Source: UBA7672 sp963738625 (GTDB taxonomy: Bacteria; Pseudomonadota; Alphaproteobacteria; Caulobacterales; Hyphomonadaceae). From it: a stretch of 64,000 nt of DNA. The DNA is taken from assembly GCA_963738625.1 (NCBI GenBank), contig CAVTXH010000020.1:806001-870000 (forward strand), given 5' to 3'. Both the position numbers and the translations under genes were made by a program. Shown in pieces: positions 55,580 to 64,000 of this stretch. Below the pieces are notes generated by a model. That model worked only from the letters and a program-made list of their open reading frames with translations. It ran no database searches and had not been told where the DNA came from. Position 1 is the stretch's first letter, and each line of letters begins with the position of its first letter.

Positions 55580-56484
55580 CCTGGCTCCTCCAACCGGTAA
55601 TCCGGCTTCGGAGCCATGTAGAGATCGTAGACCAATCGGCCCGCCATTGCGAGGACGACAAGCGCCAACAGGAGCCGCAGCTGCGCCGCCTTGAGCTTCC
55701 TGCCCGCCGCCGCGCCCGCCTGCGCGCCGATGACGCCGCCGAGCATCAGCACAAAGGCCAGCACCAGGTCGACCGTGCCGTTGAAGGTGGCCTGCAGGAA
55801 GGTGACGTAGGCCGTCAGGAAGATGATCTGGAACAGCGACGTTCCCACCATCACGCGTGTCGGCACACCGAGCAGGTAGACCATCGCCGGCGCAAGGATG
55901 AATCCGCCGCCAACGCCCAGCACAGCTGCAAGGATGCCGACGAAGAAGCCGATGCCCAGCGGCGGTATAATGCTGATGTAGAGGCCGGAACGCGGGAAAC
56001 GCCGCTTTATCGGCAGGCCGCGCATCCACACGCGCAGGCGCGTGCGCCGTCCCGGATCGCCGCCTGTTTTTCCGAGCGCGCCAACGCTCTCCCAGGCCAT
56101 CAGTCCGCCGATCACGCCGAGGAAGACGATGTAAAGAACCGCGATTGTTTCATCGACTACGCCGAAATACTTCAGCAGGCTGAAGACGCCGACCCCGACG
56201 GTTGATCCCGTCAACCCCCCCATCAGCATCAGCGTGCCGAGGCGGACATCCACCGCCCGCTCGCGCCAGTGCGCCGAGACGCCGGCGATCGAGGTTGCCA
56301 GCACCTGGTTGGCCTGTGTCGAGACGGCAACAGCGGCCGGCACGCCATAGAAGATCAGCAGCGGCGTCAGCAGAAAGCCGCCGCCCACGCCGAACAATCC
56401 GGAGAGAAAGCCAACCATCGCGCCGATCGCGACGATCACCAGGGGATCAACCGCGATCTGCGCTATGGGCAGGTGAATCAGCAT
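55576..56484 (-). CDS. TSUP-family (TauE/SafE) transporter
   Basis: 302 residues with about eight membrane spans. The TSUP-typical repeats VGFLSGLFGVGGGFLLTPLLIF and VGILAAVLGVGGGFILAPAMVY are clearly visible. Family members export or import sulfite, sulfonates and related anions. Coupled to the TIGR02186-like partner. Confidence 0.9.
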   Translation of the reverse strand: MLIHLPIAQIAVDPLVIVAIGAMVGFLSGLFGVGGGFLLTPLLIFYGVPAAVAVSTQANQVLATSIAGVSAHWRERAVDVRLGTLMLMGGLTGSTVGVGVFSLLKYFGVVDETIAVLYIVFLGVIGGLMAWESVGALGKTGGDPGRRTRLRVWMRGLPIKRRFPRSGLYISIIPPLGIGFFVGILAAVLGVGGGFILAPAMVYLLGVPTRVMVGTSLFQIIFLTAYVTFLQATFNGTVDLVLAFVLMLGGVIGAQAGAAAGRKLKAAQLRLLLALVVLAMAGRLVYDLYMAPKPDYRLEEPG

Positions 56485-56556
56485 TGAGTTGTTCTAGGCG
56501 CGTGGAACGTGCGCAGGAAGCGGGTCGTCGCCCCAAATGATGTAAATCGGCTTGGG

Positions 56557-59500
56557 TTAGTTGTCCGAGTTCAGTGTCGCCGCGCGAAGCTGGCGGAGCA
56601 GGGTGACGCTGGCCTCGCCTGTGACGGGAAGTTCATTGTCGCCCTCGAACGCCCTGATCGCCGCCTGGGCCTTCGGATTCAGCTTGCCGTCCGGCGTGCC
56701 GGGCGAATAGCCGAGCCGCTCCAGCAGGCGTTGGGTTTCGGTAAGCTGCGCGGGTGTCGCCACATCCCACGGGCGGCGGCCAAACTCTCCGTTGGCGCGC
56801 GCAATAGGCGCCTTTGGGTTGAAGGCGCGGGCGCGGCGCTTGATCTGCTCGGCCTGGGCGGCCTGCATGTCGGAGAACATGGCCCGGGCGCGGCGGGCGG
56901 CGTCCTGGTCGCCGGCGCGGCCGGCGATTTCGAACCAGTAGGCGGCCTCCGCCTTATCCTGGGTGAGGCCAAGCCCCTGTTCGTAGAGCACCGCCAGATT
57001 GTACTGGCTGTCGACGAGGCCCATGTCGGACGCCTGCCGGAACCATTCCACCGCTGCGGCATAGCTCTGCGGGCCAGCGTCGCCCTCGGCATAGAACACC
57101 GCGAGGTCATGCATCGCCTTAACGTTGCCGCCGATGGCGGCCTTCTCGGTCCAGGAGCGTGAGGCGGCGATATCGCGCGGAACGCCTTCGCCTCGCTCAT
57201 ACAGCTTCGCCAGGCGATACTCGGCCATGACGAGGCCGCGGCTAGCAGCGTCCTTCAGCATGTTGACGCCCTTGGCTTTCTCTCCGGACTGCAGCAGCTC
57301 CAGCGCCTGGTCGTGCAGGGCGATGGGATCGCCCTTGCGGACCGCGTCGGCCAGCGAGATCACGGGCGCGGTTGGAGCAGCCATGGCGGAGGCGGCCGTC
57401 GGCGCTGCCGCTGCAGCCGGCAGCGTCGCGCCCGGCTTCACCGGATCATCGAACAGGTCGGCCGCCGCAGGATCGCGTGACGGGGTCTTTGCGGTCGCCG
57501 GGTTGGCGGGAAGATCATCGCCGAACAGCACGCTCGCCGCCGCGTCGGGATTGGGCTTAGCAGCGATAGGAGCGGACGGATCCAGCTTGGCGAAATCGTC
57601 GGCCCGGGCCTCCTGCTTGCCGCGCATGACCGTGAGCACGCCGCCGCCGGCGACAGCAACAGCGAGCGCAGCCGAAGCGATCAGCGGACCTTTGCCGATC
57701 CCTTTGCGGTGCGCCCCGGCGACGGTGACGGGGCGGCCCTCGCGCGCGGCGCGGCGGGCCAGTTCGATATAGCCAGGCGGGGGGCGATCGCGGGCGTCGT
57801 CGGCCGGAAGGTCGGCCACGAAGCCGTTGCCGATCGGGGAGGTCGCGGCGAGCACGACGTCGTCGGTCTCGAGGAGATCTTCGATCTGCCGCGCAGGCTC
57901 GGCGAGCGGGGCGGCAGGCTCGTCCGTCTTGGCCGGCTCGTCGGCGAACAGGTGCGCGTCCTGGCCTCGGTCGAAGGGCGGCGGTTCGACGCCCGCGATG
58001 CCGGCGTCGTCGGCAGGATCGGCCGTCGGAATGGCGATGGGGGGCAGCTTGGCGGTCTGCGGAGCGTCGTCGTCCTCGAGAAGGACGAAATCGTCGGTCA
58101 CGGCCGGAATGTCGCGTGAGACGGCAGGACCGGGCGATCCGGCCGCGCGAGAACGAGAAAAGTCTTCGAGGTTCTCGAGACGGCGTGCGATCGAGGAGAC
58201 CGTCTTGTGAACCGGCGTCAGCGTGGATGCAGTATGCTCGCCGATCTCGTCCATCCTACGCGACATGTCGGCGAGAACTTCCGAGAGACGACTTTCATGG
58301 TTGCGGCCGCTGTCAGCCAGGCGCGCCTCGAAGCTGCGCAGCGACTCGACGTGCTGGTTCTGGAGCCGGTCGGCGACGCGGGCGACCTGTTCGCCGATCT
58401 GGCCGAGAGCCTCGGCGCTGCGGCGCTCGCTTTCCTTGACGCGTTCGTCCAGACGATCGGCGAGGCGCTCCATCTCGGCCGGGTCGAGCGAGCGCGATTC
58501 GAGCTTTTGCTCGGCGATCCGGTCGGCAAGTTGCTTCATGCCCTCGTCGTGGCGGCGCTGCATGCGTTCGGCGACGATGGCGACCTGGTTGCCCATGGTA
58601 TCGAGCGTCGCGGCGCTGCGCTGTTCGAACGCCTGAAGGCGGTCGTCGACCGATGAATTGAGACGGCCGATGTCCGAGCGCAGCGAGTCGACTGCGCTGC
58701 TGGCGGAACGGCTGGCCGCTTCGGTGTGGCCGAGGCGCGTGTCGATCACGTCGGCGAGCTTCAGCATCTCGCGGCGGACGTCTTCGATGGATCGGCTATC
58801 GCCGCGCGCCTCGACTGCGCGAAGGCGTTCGTCGACCGCGCGCGACAGGCGCTCGACCTGCGAACTCATCGCTTCGACAGCGTCGGCCTGGCGCGCTTCG
58901 GAGATGCGGATCTGGTCCTGCATCTGCCGGATGGTCTGGTCGAGCCTGTCCAGCTTTTCGGGACTGTTCGTGCGCAGCGCCTCTTCCAGCCGGCGCTCGA
59001 CGTCCGCGCGCACGGCGTGGATCGGGCGCGACAGATCCTCGGCGAGGCTGTCGAGACGTTTCTGGAACAGCACCTGAATCTGCGCGAAATCCTGGTCGGG
59101 GGTGCGGTTGGAGATACGCGCCAGACGCTCGTCGATATCCGTGACCGACCGCTCCAGGACGTGAGCGGCTGTGTCGCTCTTGCGTTCAGCGCGGCTGATC
59201 CGCTCGGTGATGCGCGCGACGGCGTCGCTCAGCGAGGTGATGCCTTCGCGGGTCTTCTCCTCGATCCCGTCGACGCGGTCGAGAAGCTCCTTCGACATCT
59301 GGCGCGAGCGGCTGAGATTGGTCTCGAGTGATTTCTCCAGACGCCAGTTCGACTCATGCGCGGTGCGTTCCGCCTTGGTCTCGAACAACTCGAAACGGGA
59401 GGCGGCGTCGGTGATGCGCCCGAGCGCGCCTTCCATGCGGCGCTCAATGCCCGTCACCTGTTGCTCGATCTGGTCGACGCGGCCGGTCATGCCCGCGCCG

Positions 59501-60147
59501 GCGTTGCGGATAGCGCTGCCGATCGCCTGATCGATGCTGCGGCCGAACTCGTCGACCTTGTCGGCAACGCGCGCGACCTTTTCGTCGACGTCGGTGCGAA
59601 GTTCGTTGTGACCGATCTCGATTGCGCTCAGGCGCTCTTGCACGCTTTCGGCGAGACGGCCGAGGGAGGATTCCAGCGCCTTGAGAGCGGTGAGCGTCGG
59701 GCCGCTGCCATGATTGGCTTCAAGGCTGTCGATGCGGGTGCGCAGCGCGCCCTGCGTCGTTTCGATCTCGCTCATGGCGCGGGTGACGCGCTCGAGAGCG
59801 CCCAGCTGCGCCTTGCCCGAGGCCTCCACCTTGCCCATCAGGCTGAGGATCGACTTGTCGAGGCCGGAAACCGCGCGCGCCGAACGCGCCTGCGAGGCTT
59901 CGAGCCGCTCCGACAACATGTCGATCTCGCCCGACATGCGGCGTAGATCGCCATCGCCACCCACGCGCGGCGGCAGGTCGTCGATTTCAACGTCCCGAAC
60001 CTGGCCAAAGCTATCGGGCGCGTCAGCGTCGAGGAGCAGAGCGTTCAGGTATTGCCCGAGCGTAACGCCGCGGCTTTGCGCGCGTTCACGGGCGATCGAC
60101 CGAGCTTTCGGATCGATCCCCTTTACGCTCCAAGGGCTCTGCGTCAT
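56557..60147 (-). CDS. podJ: PodJ-like polar localization factor
   Basis: 1,196 residues. It begins TQSPWSVKGIDPKARSIARERAQ, matching the start of Caulobacter PodJ. A long coiled coil (about 80-680) is followed by an acidic Pro/Ala-rich segment, one membrane span (about 818-840) and a periplasmic part with Sel1 repeats (about 990-1130) and a peptidoglycan-binding domain (about 1140-1190, LTETQRLLERLGYSPGTPDG). PodJ recruits polar machinery in asymmetrically dividing Caulobacterales. The size and layout support placing this DNA in that order. Confidence 0.9.
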   Translation of the reverse strand: MTQSPWSVKGIDPKARSIARERAQSRGVTLGQYLNALLLDADAPDSFGQVRDVEIDDLPPRVGGDGDLRRMSGEIDMLSERLEASQARSARAVSGLDKSILSLMGKVEASGKAQLGALERVTRAMSEIETTQGALRTRIDSLEANHGSGPTLTALKALESSLGRLAESVQERLSAIEIGHNELRTDVDEKVARVADKVDEFGRSIDQAIGSAIRNAGAGMTGRVDQIEQQVTGIERRMEGALGRITDAASRFELFETKAERTAHESNWRLEKSLETNLSRSRQMSKELLDRVDGIEEKTREGITSLSDAVARITERISRAERKSDTAAHVLERSVTDIDERLARISNRTPDQDFAQIQVLFQKRLDSLAEDLSRPIHAVRADVERRLEEALRTNSPEKLDRLDQTIRQMQDQIRISEARQADAVEAMSSQVERLSRAVDERLRAVEARGDSRSIEDVRREMLKLADVIDTRLGHTEAASRSASSAVDSLRSDIGRLNSSVDDRLQAFEQRSAATLDTMGNQVAIVAERMQRRHDEGMKQLADRIAEQKLESRSLDPAEMERLADRLDERVKESERRSAEALGQIGEQVARVADRLQNQHVESLRSFEARLADSGRNHESRLSEVLADMSRRMDEIGEHTASTLTPVHKTVSSIARRLENLEDFSRSRAAGSPGPAVSRDIPAVTDDFVLLEDDDAPQTAKLPPIAIPTADPADDAGIAGVEPPPFDRGQDAHLFADEPAKTDEPAAPLAEPARQIEDLLETDDVVLAATSPIGNGFVADLPADDARDRPPPGYIELARRAAREGRPVTVAGAHRKGIGKGPLIASAALAVAVAGGGVLTVMRGKQEARADDFAKLDPSAPIAAKPNPDAAASVLFGDDLPANPATAKTPSRDPAAADLFDDPVKPGATLPAAAAAPTAASAMAAPTAPVISLADAVRKGDPIALHDQALELLQSGEKAKGVNMLKDAASRGLVMAEYRLAKLYERGEGVPRDIAASRSWTEKAAIGGNVKAMHDLAVFYAEGDAGPQSYAAAVEWFRQASDMGLVDSQYNLAVLYEQGLGLTQDKAEAAYWFEIAGRAGDQDAARRARAMFSDMQAAQAEQIKRRARAFNPKAPIARANGEFGRRPWDVATPAQLTETQRLLERLGYSPGTPDGKLNPKAQAAIRAFEGDNELPVTGEASVTLLRQLRAATLNSDN

Positions 60148-60284
60148 GTGCAGCTCCGAATCGAGCCGCGGGAAGCCCCCGCGACCCGCACCAACGCGCA
60201 GTTGGCGGTGGGCCGATTAACACCCGGTTAAGCATGATTTTTCCGGTTGCCGCAGGCGGTTCGGAAACCTGGCTTGGGTCCTGA

Positions 60285-60313
60285 TTGACCTTAGGGGCAG
60301 CTAACGTTACGTA
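60285..60313 (+). promoter_or_regulatory. Candidate promoter/operator upstream of the MerR regulator
   Basis: TTGACC (60285-60290) and TACGTA (60308-60313) are 17 bp apart. The segment CTAACGTTACGTATTAC contains two ACGT cores, which resembles the kind of palindrome bound by LiuR-type MerR regulators, though the spacing is 1 nt rather than 2. The match is weak and the -10 element is poor. Confidence 0.3.
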
Positions 60314-60385
60314 TTACTCAGCGTTAATAAAAAGACGCGGCCCGTGCTTGATCGCGGAGCAACAAAAACGAACGGGAGGCTGAGA

Positions 60386-60838
60386 TTGAAGACGTACACA
60401 ATCAGCGAACTTGCGCGCGAATTTCAGGTCACGCCGCGAGCGCTGCGCTTCTACGAGGACAAGGGATTGCTGTCCCCGACGCGTGACGGCCTGAATCGTG
60501 TCTATTCGGCCCGGGATCGCGCAAGACTCAAACTCATCCTGCAGGGCAAGAGCGTTGGATTCTCGCTTTCGGATATCCGCGAGATTCTCGACCTCTACAC
60601 CTTCGAAGGTCATCGTGCGCAGCTGAAGCTGTCGCTGAAGAAGTCTCGCGACCAGATCAAGAATCTAGAGAAGCAGCGCGAAGACATAGAGGCGGCGCTT
60701 GAAACGCTGCACAAGGGCGTCAAGTGGACGGAGGAGAAGCTCCAGGAGCTTGGCCCCGGCGCCGAGGTCGAACAATCAGCCCGCGCATACGAGCGTGTCG
60801 CAAGGGCAGGTATGGACGACGCCCACCTCGACCACTGA
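60386..60838 (+). CDS. MerR-family regulator, LiuR-like, of acyl-CoA catabolism
   Basis: 150 residues from a TTG (MKTYTISELAREFQVTPRAL) with GGGAGG 6 nt upstream. N-terminal MerR winged helix (RALRFYEDKGLLSPTRDG), GFSLSDIREILDLY and a coiled-coil C-terminus of the length found in LiuR/IbrR-type proteins, which control branched-chain or fatty-acyl-CoA genes. The gene immediately precedes an acyl-CoA dehydrogenase and a thiolase. An ATG at 60344 would add 14 residues before the domain and is less likely. Confidence 0.88.
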   Translation: MKTYTISELAREFQVTPRALRFYEDKGLLSPTRDGLNRVYSARDRARLKLILQGKSVGFSLSDIREILDLYTFEGHRAQLKLSLKKSRDQIKNLEKQREDIEAALETLHKGVKWTEEKLQELGPGAEVEQSARAYERVARAGMDDAHLDH

Positions 60839-60953
60839 CGCGACGTCCGCCAGCGGCCCTCGATTTGTGCGGCTGAGTTGAGCTGCAGAGCTTTCGCTAG
60901 CGAATACGTTGGCCTATGTCCGTCTTCTGGCCGGACTAGAAGGGTTGAGTCAT

Positions 60954-62738
60954 ATGCCTAAATATCAGGCGCCTCTGCGGGACATGAAATTCCTGCTCTA
61001 TGACGTGCTTGAGATCGGCGCCTATTCAAATTTGCCGCGGTTTTCGGAAGCGCCGCAGGATGTGATCGACGCCGTCCTCGAGAGCGGATCGCGCTTCGCT
61101 TCGGAGGTTCTTCAGCCCATCAACGTCATCGGCGACAAGCAGGGCTGCAAGCGCAACCCAGACGGATCGGTGACAACGCCGACGGGTTTCAAGGAAGCCT
61201 ACAAGCAGATGTCCGACAATGGCTGGATGGCGATTTCCGCCGATCCGGAGTTTGGCGGACAAGGACTTCCGCGCGTCGTCGCCATGCCGTTCCTCGAGAT
61301 GTGCTCGTCAGCGAACATGGCGTTCTCGATGTATCCCGGCCTCACGCGCGGCGCGGCGGAAGCAATCCAGACCGGCGGATCGGACGAGCAGAAGAAAATC
61401 TACCTGCCGAACATGGTGAGCGGCAAATGGGCCGGCACCATGAACCTCACCGAACCGCAGTGCGGCACCGATCTCGGCCTCATCCGCACCAGGGCGACAC
61501 CGCAGCCGGACGGAACCTACAAGATCACCGGGCAGAAGATCTGGATCTCGGGCGGCGAGCAGGATCTTGCCGAGAACATTATCCAGCTCGTGCTCGCACG
61601 CATTGAGGGCGGGCCGGAGGGCATCAAGGGCATCTCGCTGTTCATCGTGCCGAAATTCCTCGTGAACAAGGATGGCTCTCTGGGCGCGCGCAACAGATTC
61701 CAGTGCGGCGGCCTCGAAGAGAAGATGGGCATCCATGGCAACGCAACCTGCGTCATGAACTATGACGGAGCGACCGGCTATCTGGTCGGCGAGCCGCACA
61801 AAGGCATGCGCACCATGTTTGTGATGATGAATGAGGCGCGGCTCGGCGTCGGCATGCAGGGCCTCGCGCAGGCCGAAGTCGCCTACCAGAACGCGGCCGA
61901 GTTCGCACGCGAGCGCGTGCAGGGCCGTTCGATCACCGGGGCGAAGGCGCCGGACAAGCCGGCCGATCCGATCATCGTCCATCCGGACGTCCGCCGCATG
62001 CTGATGGATTGCAAGGCGTTCATCGAGGGCGGCCGCGCATTCGCCTACTGGACGGCGCTGCAGGGCGACCTGCTGCACGTTTCCCCCGACCAGCTCGTCC
62101 GCGAAAAAGCGGAAGACCGGATGACCCTCCTGACCCCCGTTATCAAGGGATTCCTGACAGACCGCGGCTTCAAAGCCGCCTCAGACGCCCTCCAACTTCA
62201 CGGCGGCGCCGGCTACACCCGCGAGCAAGGCGTCGAACAGTTCGTGCGCGATGCGCGCATCGCGATGATCTACGAAGGCACCAATGGCATCCAGGCGCTC
62301 GATCTGGTCGGCCGCAAGCTGGCGGCGAACGGCGGCCGCGCCGTGTTCGGCTTCTTCTCGGAACTCGAAGAATTCGTCGCGAACAACGAGAATAACGAGA
62401 AGCTGAAGCCCTTTGTCGCAGGCGTGCAGACGGCCAACGCGCAGCTTAAGGAAGCCACGATGTGGCTGATGCAGAACGGCATGTCGAACTTCGACAACGC
62501 TGGCGCATCGAGCCACGACTACCTGCAGCTCTTTGGTTTGACGGCGCTTTCCCTGATGTGGGCGAAGATGGCCAAGGCCGCGCTGGAAAAGCAGGGCGCC
62601 GGCGATCGTTTCTATGCGGACAAGCTGATGACGGCGCGCTATTTCTTCGACCGGGTCTTGCCTGACGCAGCGTCACATCTCGCTAAGGTAAAGACCGGCG
62701 CTGGGCCCGTGATGGCCCTGAGCGCGGACGCATTCTAG
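60954..62738 (+). CDS. Long acyl-CoA dehydrogenase (FadE-like, with C-terminal domain)
   Basis: 594 residues from ATG 60954 (MPKYQAPLRDMKFLLYDVLE), with AAGGG upstream. Marks: MNLTEPQCGTDLGLIRTRA, WISGGEQDLAENI, LHGGAGYTREQGVEQFVRD and the catalytic Glu in IAMIYEGTNGIQALDLVG. The extended C-terminus and N-terminus match the 590-600-residue bacterial FadE group. Predicted first oxidative step in beta-oxidation. The thiolase follows after 46 bp. Confidence 0.93.
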   Translation: MPKYQAPLRDMKFLLYDVLEIGAYSNLPRFSEAPQDVIDAVLESGSRFASEVLQPINVIGDKQGCKRNPDGSVTTPTGFKEAYKQMSDNGWMAISADPEFGGQGLPRVVAMPFLEMCSSANMAFSMYPGLTRGAAEAIQTGGSDEQKKIYLPNMVSGKWAGTMNLTEPQCGTDLGLIRTRATPQPDGTYKITGQKIWISGGEQDLAENIIQLVLARIEGGPEGIKGISLFIVPKFLVNKDGSLGARNRFQCGGLEEKMGIHGNATCVMNYDGATGYLVGEPHKGMRTMFVMMNEARLGVGMQGLAQAEVAYQNAAEFARERVQGRSITGAKAPDKPADPIIVHPDVRRMLMDCKAFIEGGRAFAYWTALQGDLLHVSPDQLVREKAEDRMTLLTPVIKGFLTDRGFKAASDALQLHGGAGYTREQGVEQFVRDARIAMIYEGTNGIQALDLVGRKLAANGGRAVFGFFSELEEFVANNENNEKLKPFVAGVQTANAQLKEATMWLMQNGMSNFDNAGASSHDYLQLFGLTALSLMWAKMAKAALEKQGAGDRFYADKLMTARYFFDRVLPDAASHLAKVKTGAGPVMALSADAF

Positions 62739-62784
62739 AGCTCCGACCTGCCCAGACGGGCGGCCGACATTTGGAGAAGCAGCC

Positions 62785-63990
62785 ATGGCCGATGCCTACA
62801 TCTACGACGCGGTGCGCACGCCGCGCGGCAAGGGCAAGAACACCGGCACGCTACACGAGATCACCGCGCTGCAGCTTGCTACGCAAGCGCTGAGGGCGAT
62901 CAAGGAGCGCAACAACCTCGACACGTCAAAAGTAGACGATGTCGTCCTCGGATGCGTCTCGCCGGTTGGTGAGCAGGGATCGGACATCGCCCGCATCGCC
63001 GTGCTTAACGCAGACTACGCCGAAACCACCGCGGGCGTTCAGGTAGACCGCTTCTGCGCATCGGGCCTCGAAGCCTGCAACATCGCGGCAGCGAAGGTGA
63101 TGACCGGCGAGGCCGACATGGCTATCGGCGGCGGCGTCGAGAGCATGTCGCGCGTGCCGATGGGATCGAGCGGCGGCGCCTGGGCGACCAACCCCGAAAT
63201 CGCGATGAAATCCTACTTCGCGCCGCAGGGCATCGGCGCCGACCTTATCGCCACCAAGTACGGCTTCTCGCGCGACGACGTCGACGCGTTCGCCGTTGAA
63301 AGCCAGAAGCGCGCCGCGCGTTCCTGGAAAGAAGGCCGCTTCGCGCGCTCGGTCATCCCGGTGAAGGACCAACTCGGCGTCACCATTCTCGCGCACGATG
63401 AAACCGTCCGCGGCGACACCACCATGCAGACGCTGGCGGCGCTCAATCCGTCTTTCGAACAGATGGGCCAGATGGCGTTCGATGACGTTGTGAAACAGCG
63501 CTATCCGGAAGTCGAAAAGATCAACCACGTCCACCACGCAGGCAACTCTTCCGGCATCGTCGACGGCGCGTCGGCCGTGCTGATCGGCAGCAAGGAAATG
63601 GGCGATGCGCTGGGCCTCAAGCCGCGCGCCAAGATCAGGGGCTTCGCCTCGATCGGCTCTGAACCCTCGATCATGTTGACCGGCCCGTCGCTGGTGACCC
63701 AGAAGCTGCTCAAAAAGCTGGGCATGGAAGTCGACGACATCGACCTCTACGAGCTCAACGAGGCTTTCGCTTCAGTCGTCCTGCGCATGATGCAGGCGCT
63801 CGACATCCCGCATGAGAAGATGAACGTGAACGGCGGCGCCATCGCCATGGGCCATCCGCTGGGCGCAACCGGCGGCATGATCCTCGGCACGATGCTCGAC
63901 GAACTTGAGCGCTCCGACAAGGAAACCGGATTAGTTACGCTCTGCGTTGGGGCAGGCATGGGCACGGCGACGGTGATCGAGCGTGTTTGA
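62785..63990 (+). CDS. Acetyl-CoA C-acyltransferase (thiolase)
   Basis: 401 residues. The catalytic residues are in VDRFCASGLEACNIAA (nucleophilic Cys), GGAIAMGHPLGATGG (His) and LCVGAGMGTATVIERV (second Cys). Cleaves 3-oxoacyl-CoA in beta-oxidation. It follows the FadE-like gene, and the FadB-type partner may lie beyond the right edge, where only 10 bp remain. Confidence 0.93.
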   Translation: MADAYIYDAVRTPRGKGKNTGTLHEITALQLATQALRAIKERNNLDTSKVDDVVLGCVSPVGEQGSDIARIAVLNADYAETTAGVQVDRFCASGLEACNIAAAKVMTGEADMAIGGGVESMSRVPMGSSGGAWATNPEIAMKSYFAPQGIGADLIATKYGFSRDDVDAFAVESQKRAARSWKEGRFARSVIPVKDQLGVTILAHDETVRGDTTMQTLAALNPSFEQMGQMAFDDVVKQRYPEVEKINHVHHAGNSSGIVDGASAVLIGSKEMGDALGLKPRAKIRGFASIGSEPSIMLTGPSLVTQKLLKKLGMEVDDIDLYELNEAFASVVLRMMQALDIPHEKMNVNGGAIAMGHPLGATGGMILGTMLDELERSDKETGLVTLCVGAGMGTATVIERV

Positions 63991-64000
63991 GAAGAAGTCG

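Noticed and set aside
55580..56029. Extension of the TIGR02186-like gene into the TSUP transporter.
   Set aside because: The extra residues are out-of-frame transporter sequence. The ATG at 55579 overlaps the transporter stop by 4 nt, a normal coupling.

Overview
The window looks like chromosomal DNA of a GC-rich alphaproteobacterium, most likely of the order Caulobacterales (Hyphomonadaceae or a relative). The best clue is a 1,196-residue PodJ-type polarity factor at 56.6-60.1 kb: a conserved N-terminal motif, a long coiled coil, one membrane span, Sel1 repeats and a peptidoglycan-binding end. A LigC-type ATP-dependent ligase repair set, YxGPxRRR-type receiver proteins and many small REP-like palindromes between genes fit this placement. 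No rRNA, tRNA, CRISPR array, insertion sequence or phage was recognised.

Layout. 0-8 kb: rnhA, a membrane protein and thrB, then ispH. The last two are separated by a membrane-anchored TIR protein and a lipoprotein sulfatase, with repeat elements around them. 8-26 kb: housekeeping and catabolic genes (argS, an M28 peptidase lipoprotein, pirin, a lipase-like lipoprotein, a branched-chain amino acid dehydrogenase, a ThiO-like oxidase, an acyl-CoA dehydrogenase, two SDRs) with at least four REP-like elements. 26-29 kb: a tyrosine phosphatase, a pair of receiver-domain proteins of which one lacks the phosphoacceptor aspartate, and a divergent gene that joins a ribbon-helix-helix domain in frame to a complete PII protein. 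29-39 kb: MscS channel, ATP-dependent DNA ligase, MpaB-like oxygenase, membrane proteins, carboxylesterase, thioesterase, MBL-fold exonuclease.

39.3-49.2 kb is the most unusual part: an eight-gene operon. Seven of its genes are an HMG-CoA reductase, a UbiA prenyltransferase, a rifampicin-phosphotransferase-like enzyme, a DUF3419/BtaA-like aminocarboxypropyl transferase, a phytol/dolichol-kinase-like membrane protein, a GNAT acyltransferase and an AMP-forming ligase; the eighth is a small membrane protein. Six of its seven junctions are 4-nt stop/start overlaps. The same chromosome encodes IspH, so it has the MEP route to isoprenoids. The operon therefore looks like a dedicated pathway for an isoprenoid- or mevalonate-containing lipid or metabolite, which I cannot match to a described system.

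49-55 kb: alpha carbonic anhydrase, an Lhr-type helicase, two paralogous small lipoproteins and the PdeM endonuclease. Ligase, exonuclease, helicase and PdeM usually form one ligase-associated DNA-damage module; here they are spread over 24 kb with the operon above between them. 55-64 kb: a TSUP transporter with its TIGR02186-like partner, podJ, then a MerR regulator followed by an acyl-CoA dehydrogenase and a thiolase, a fatty-acid or branched-chain acyl-CoA degradation locus that continues past the right edge.
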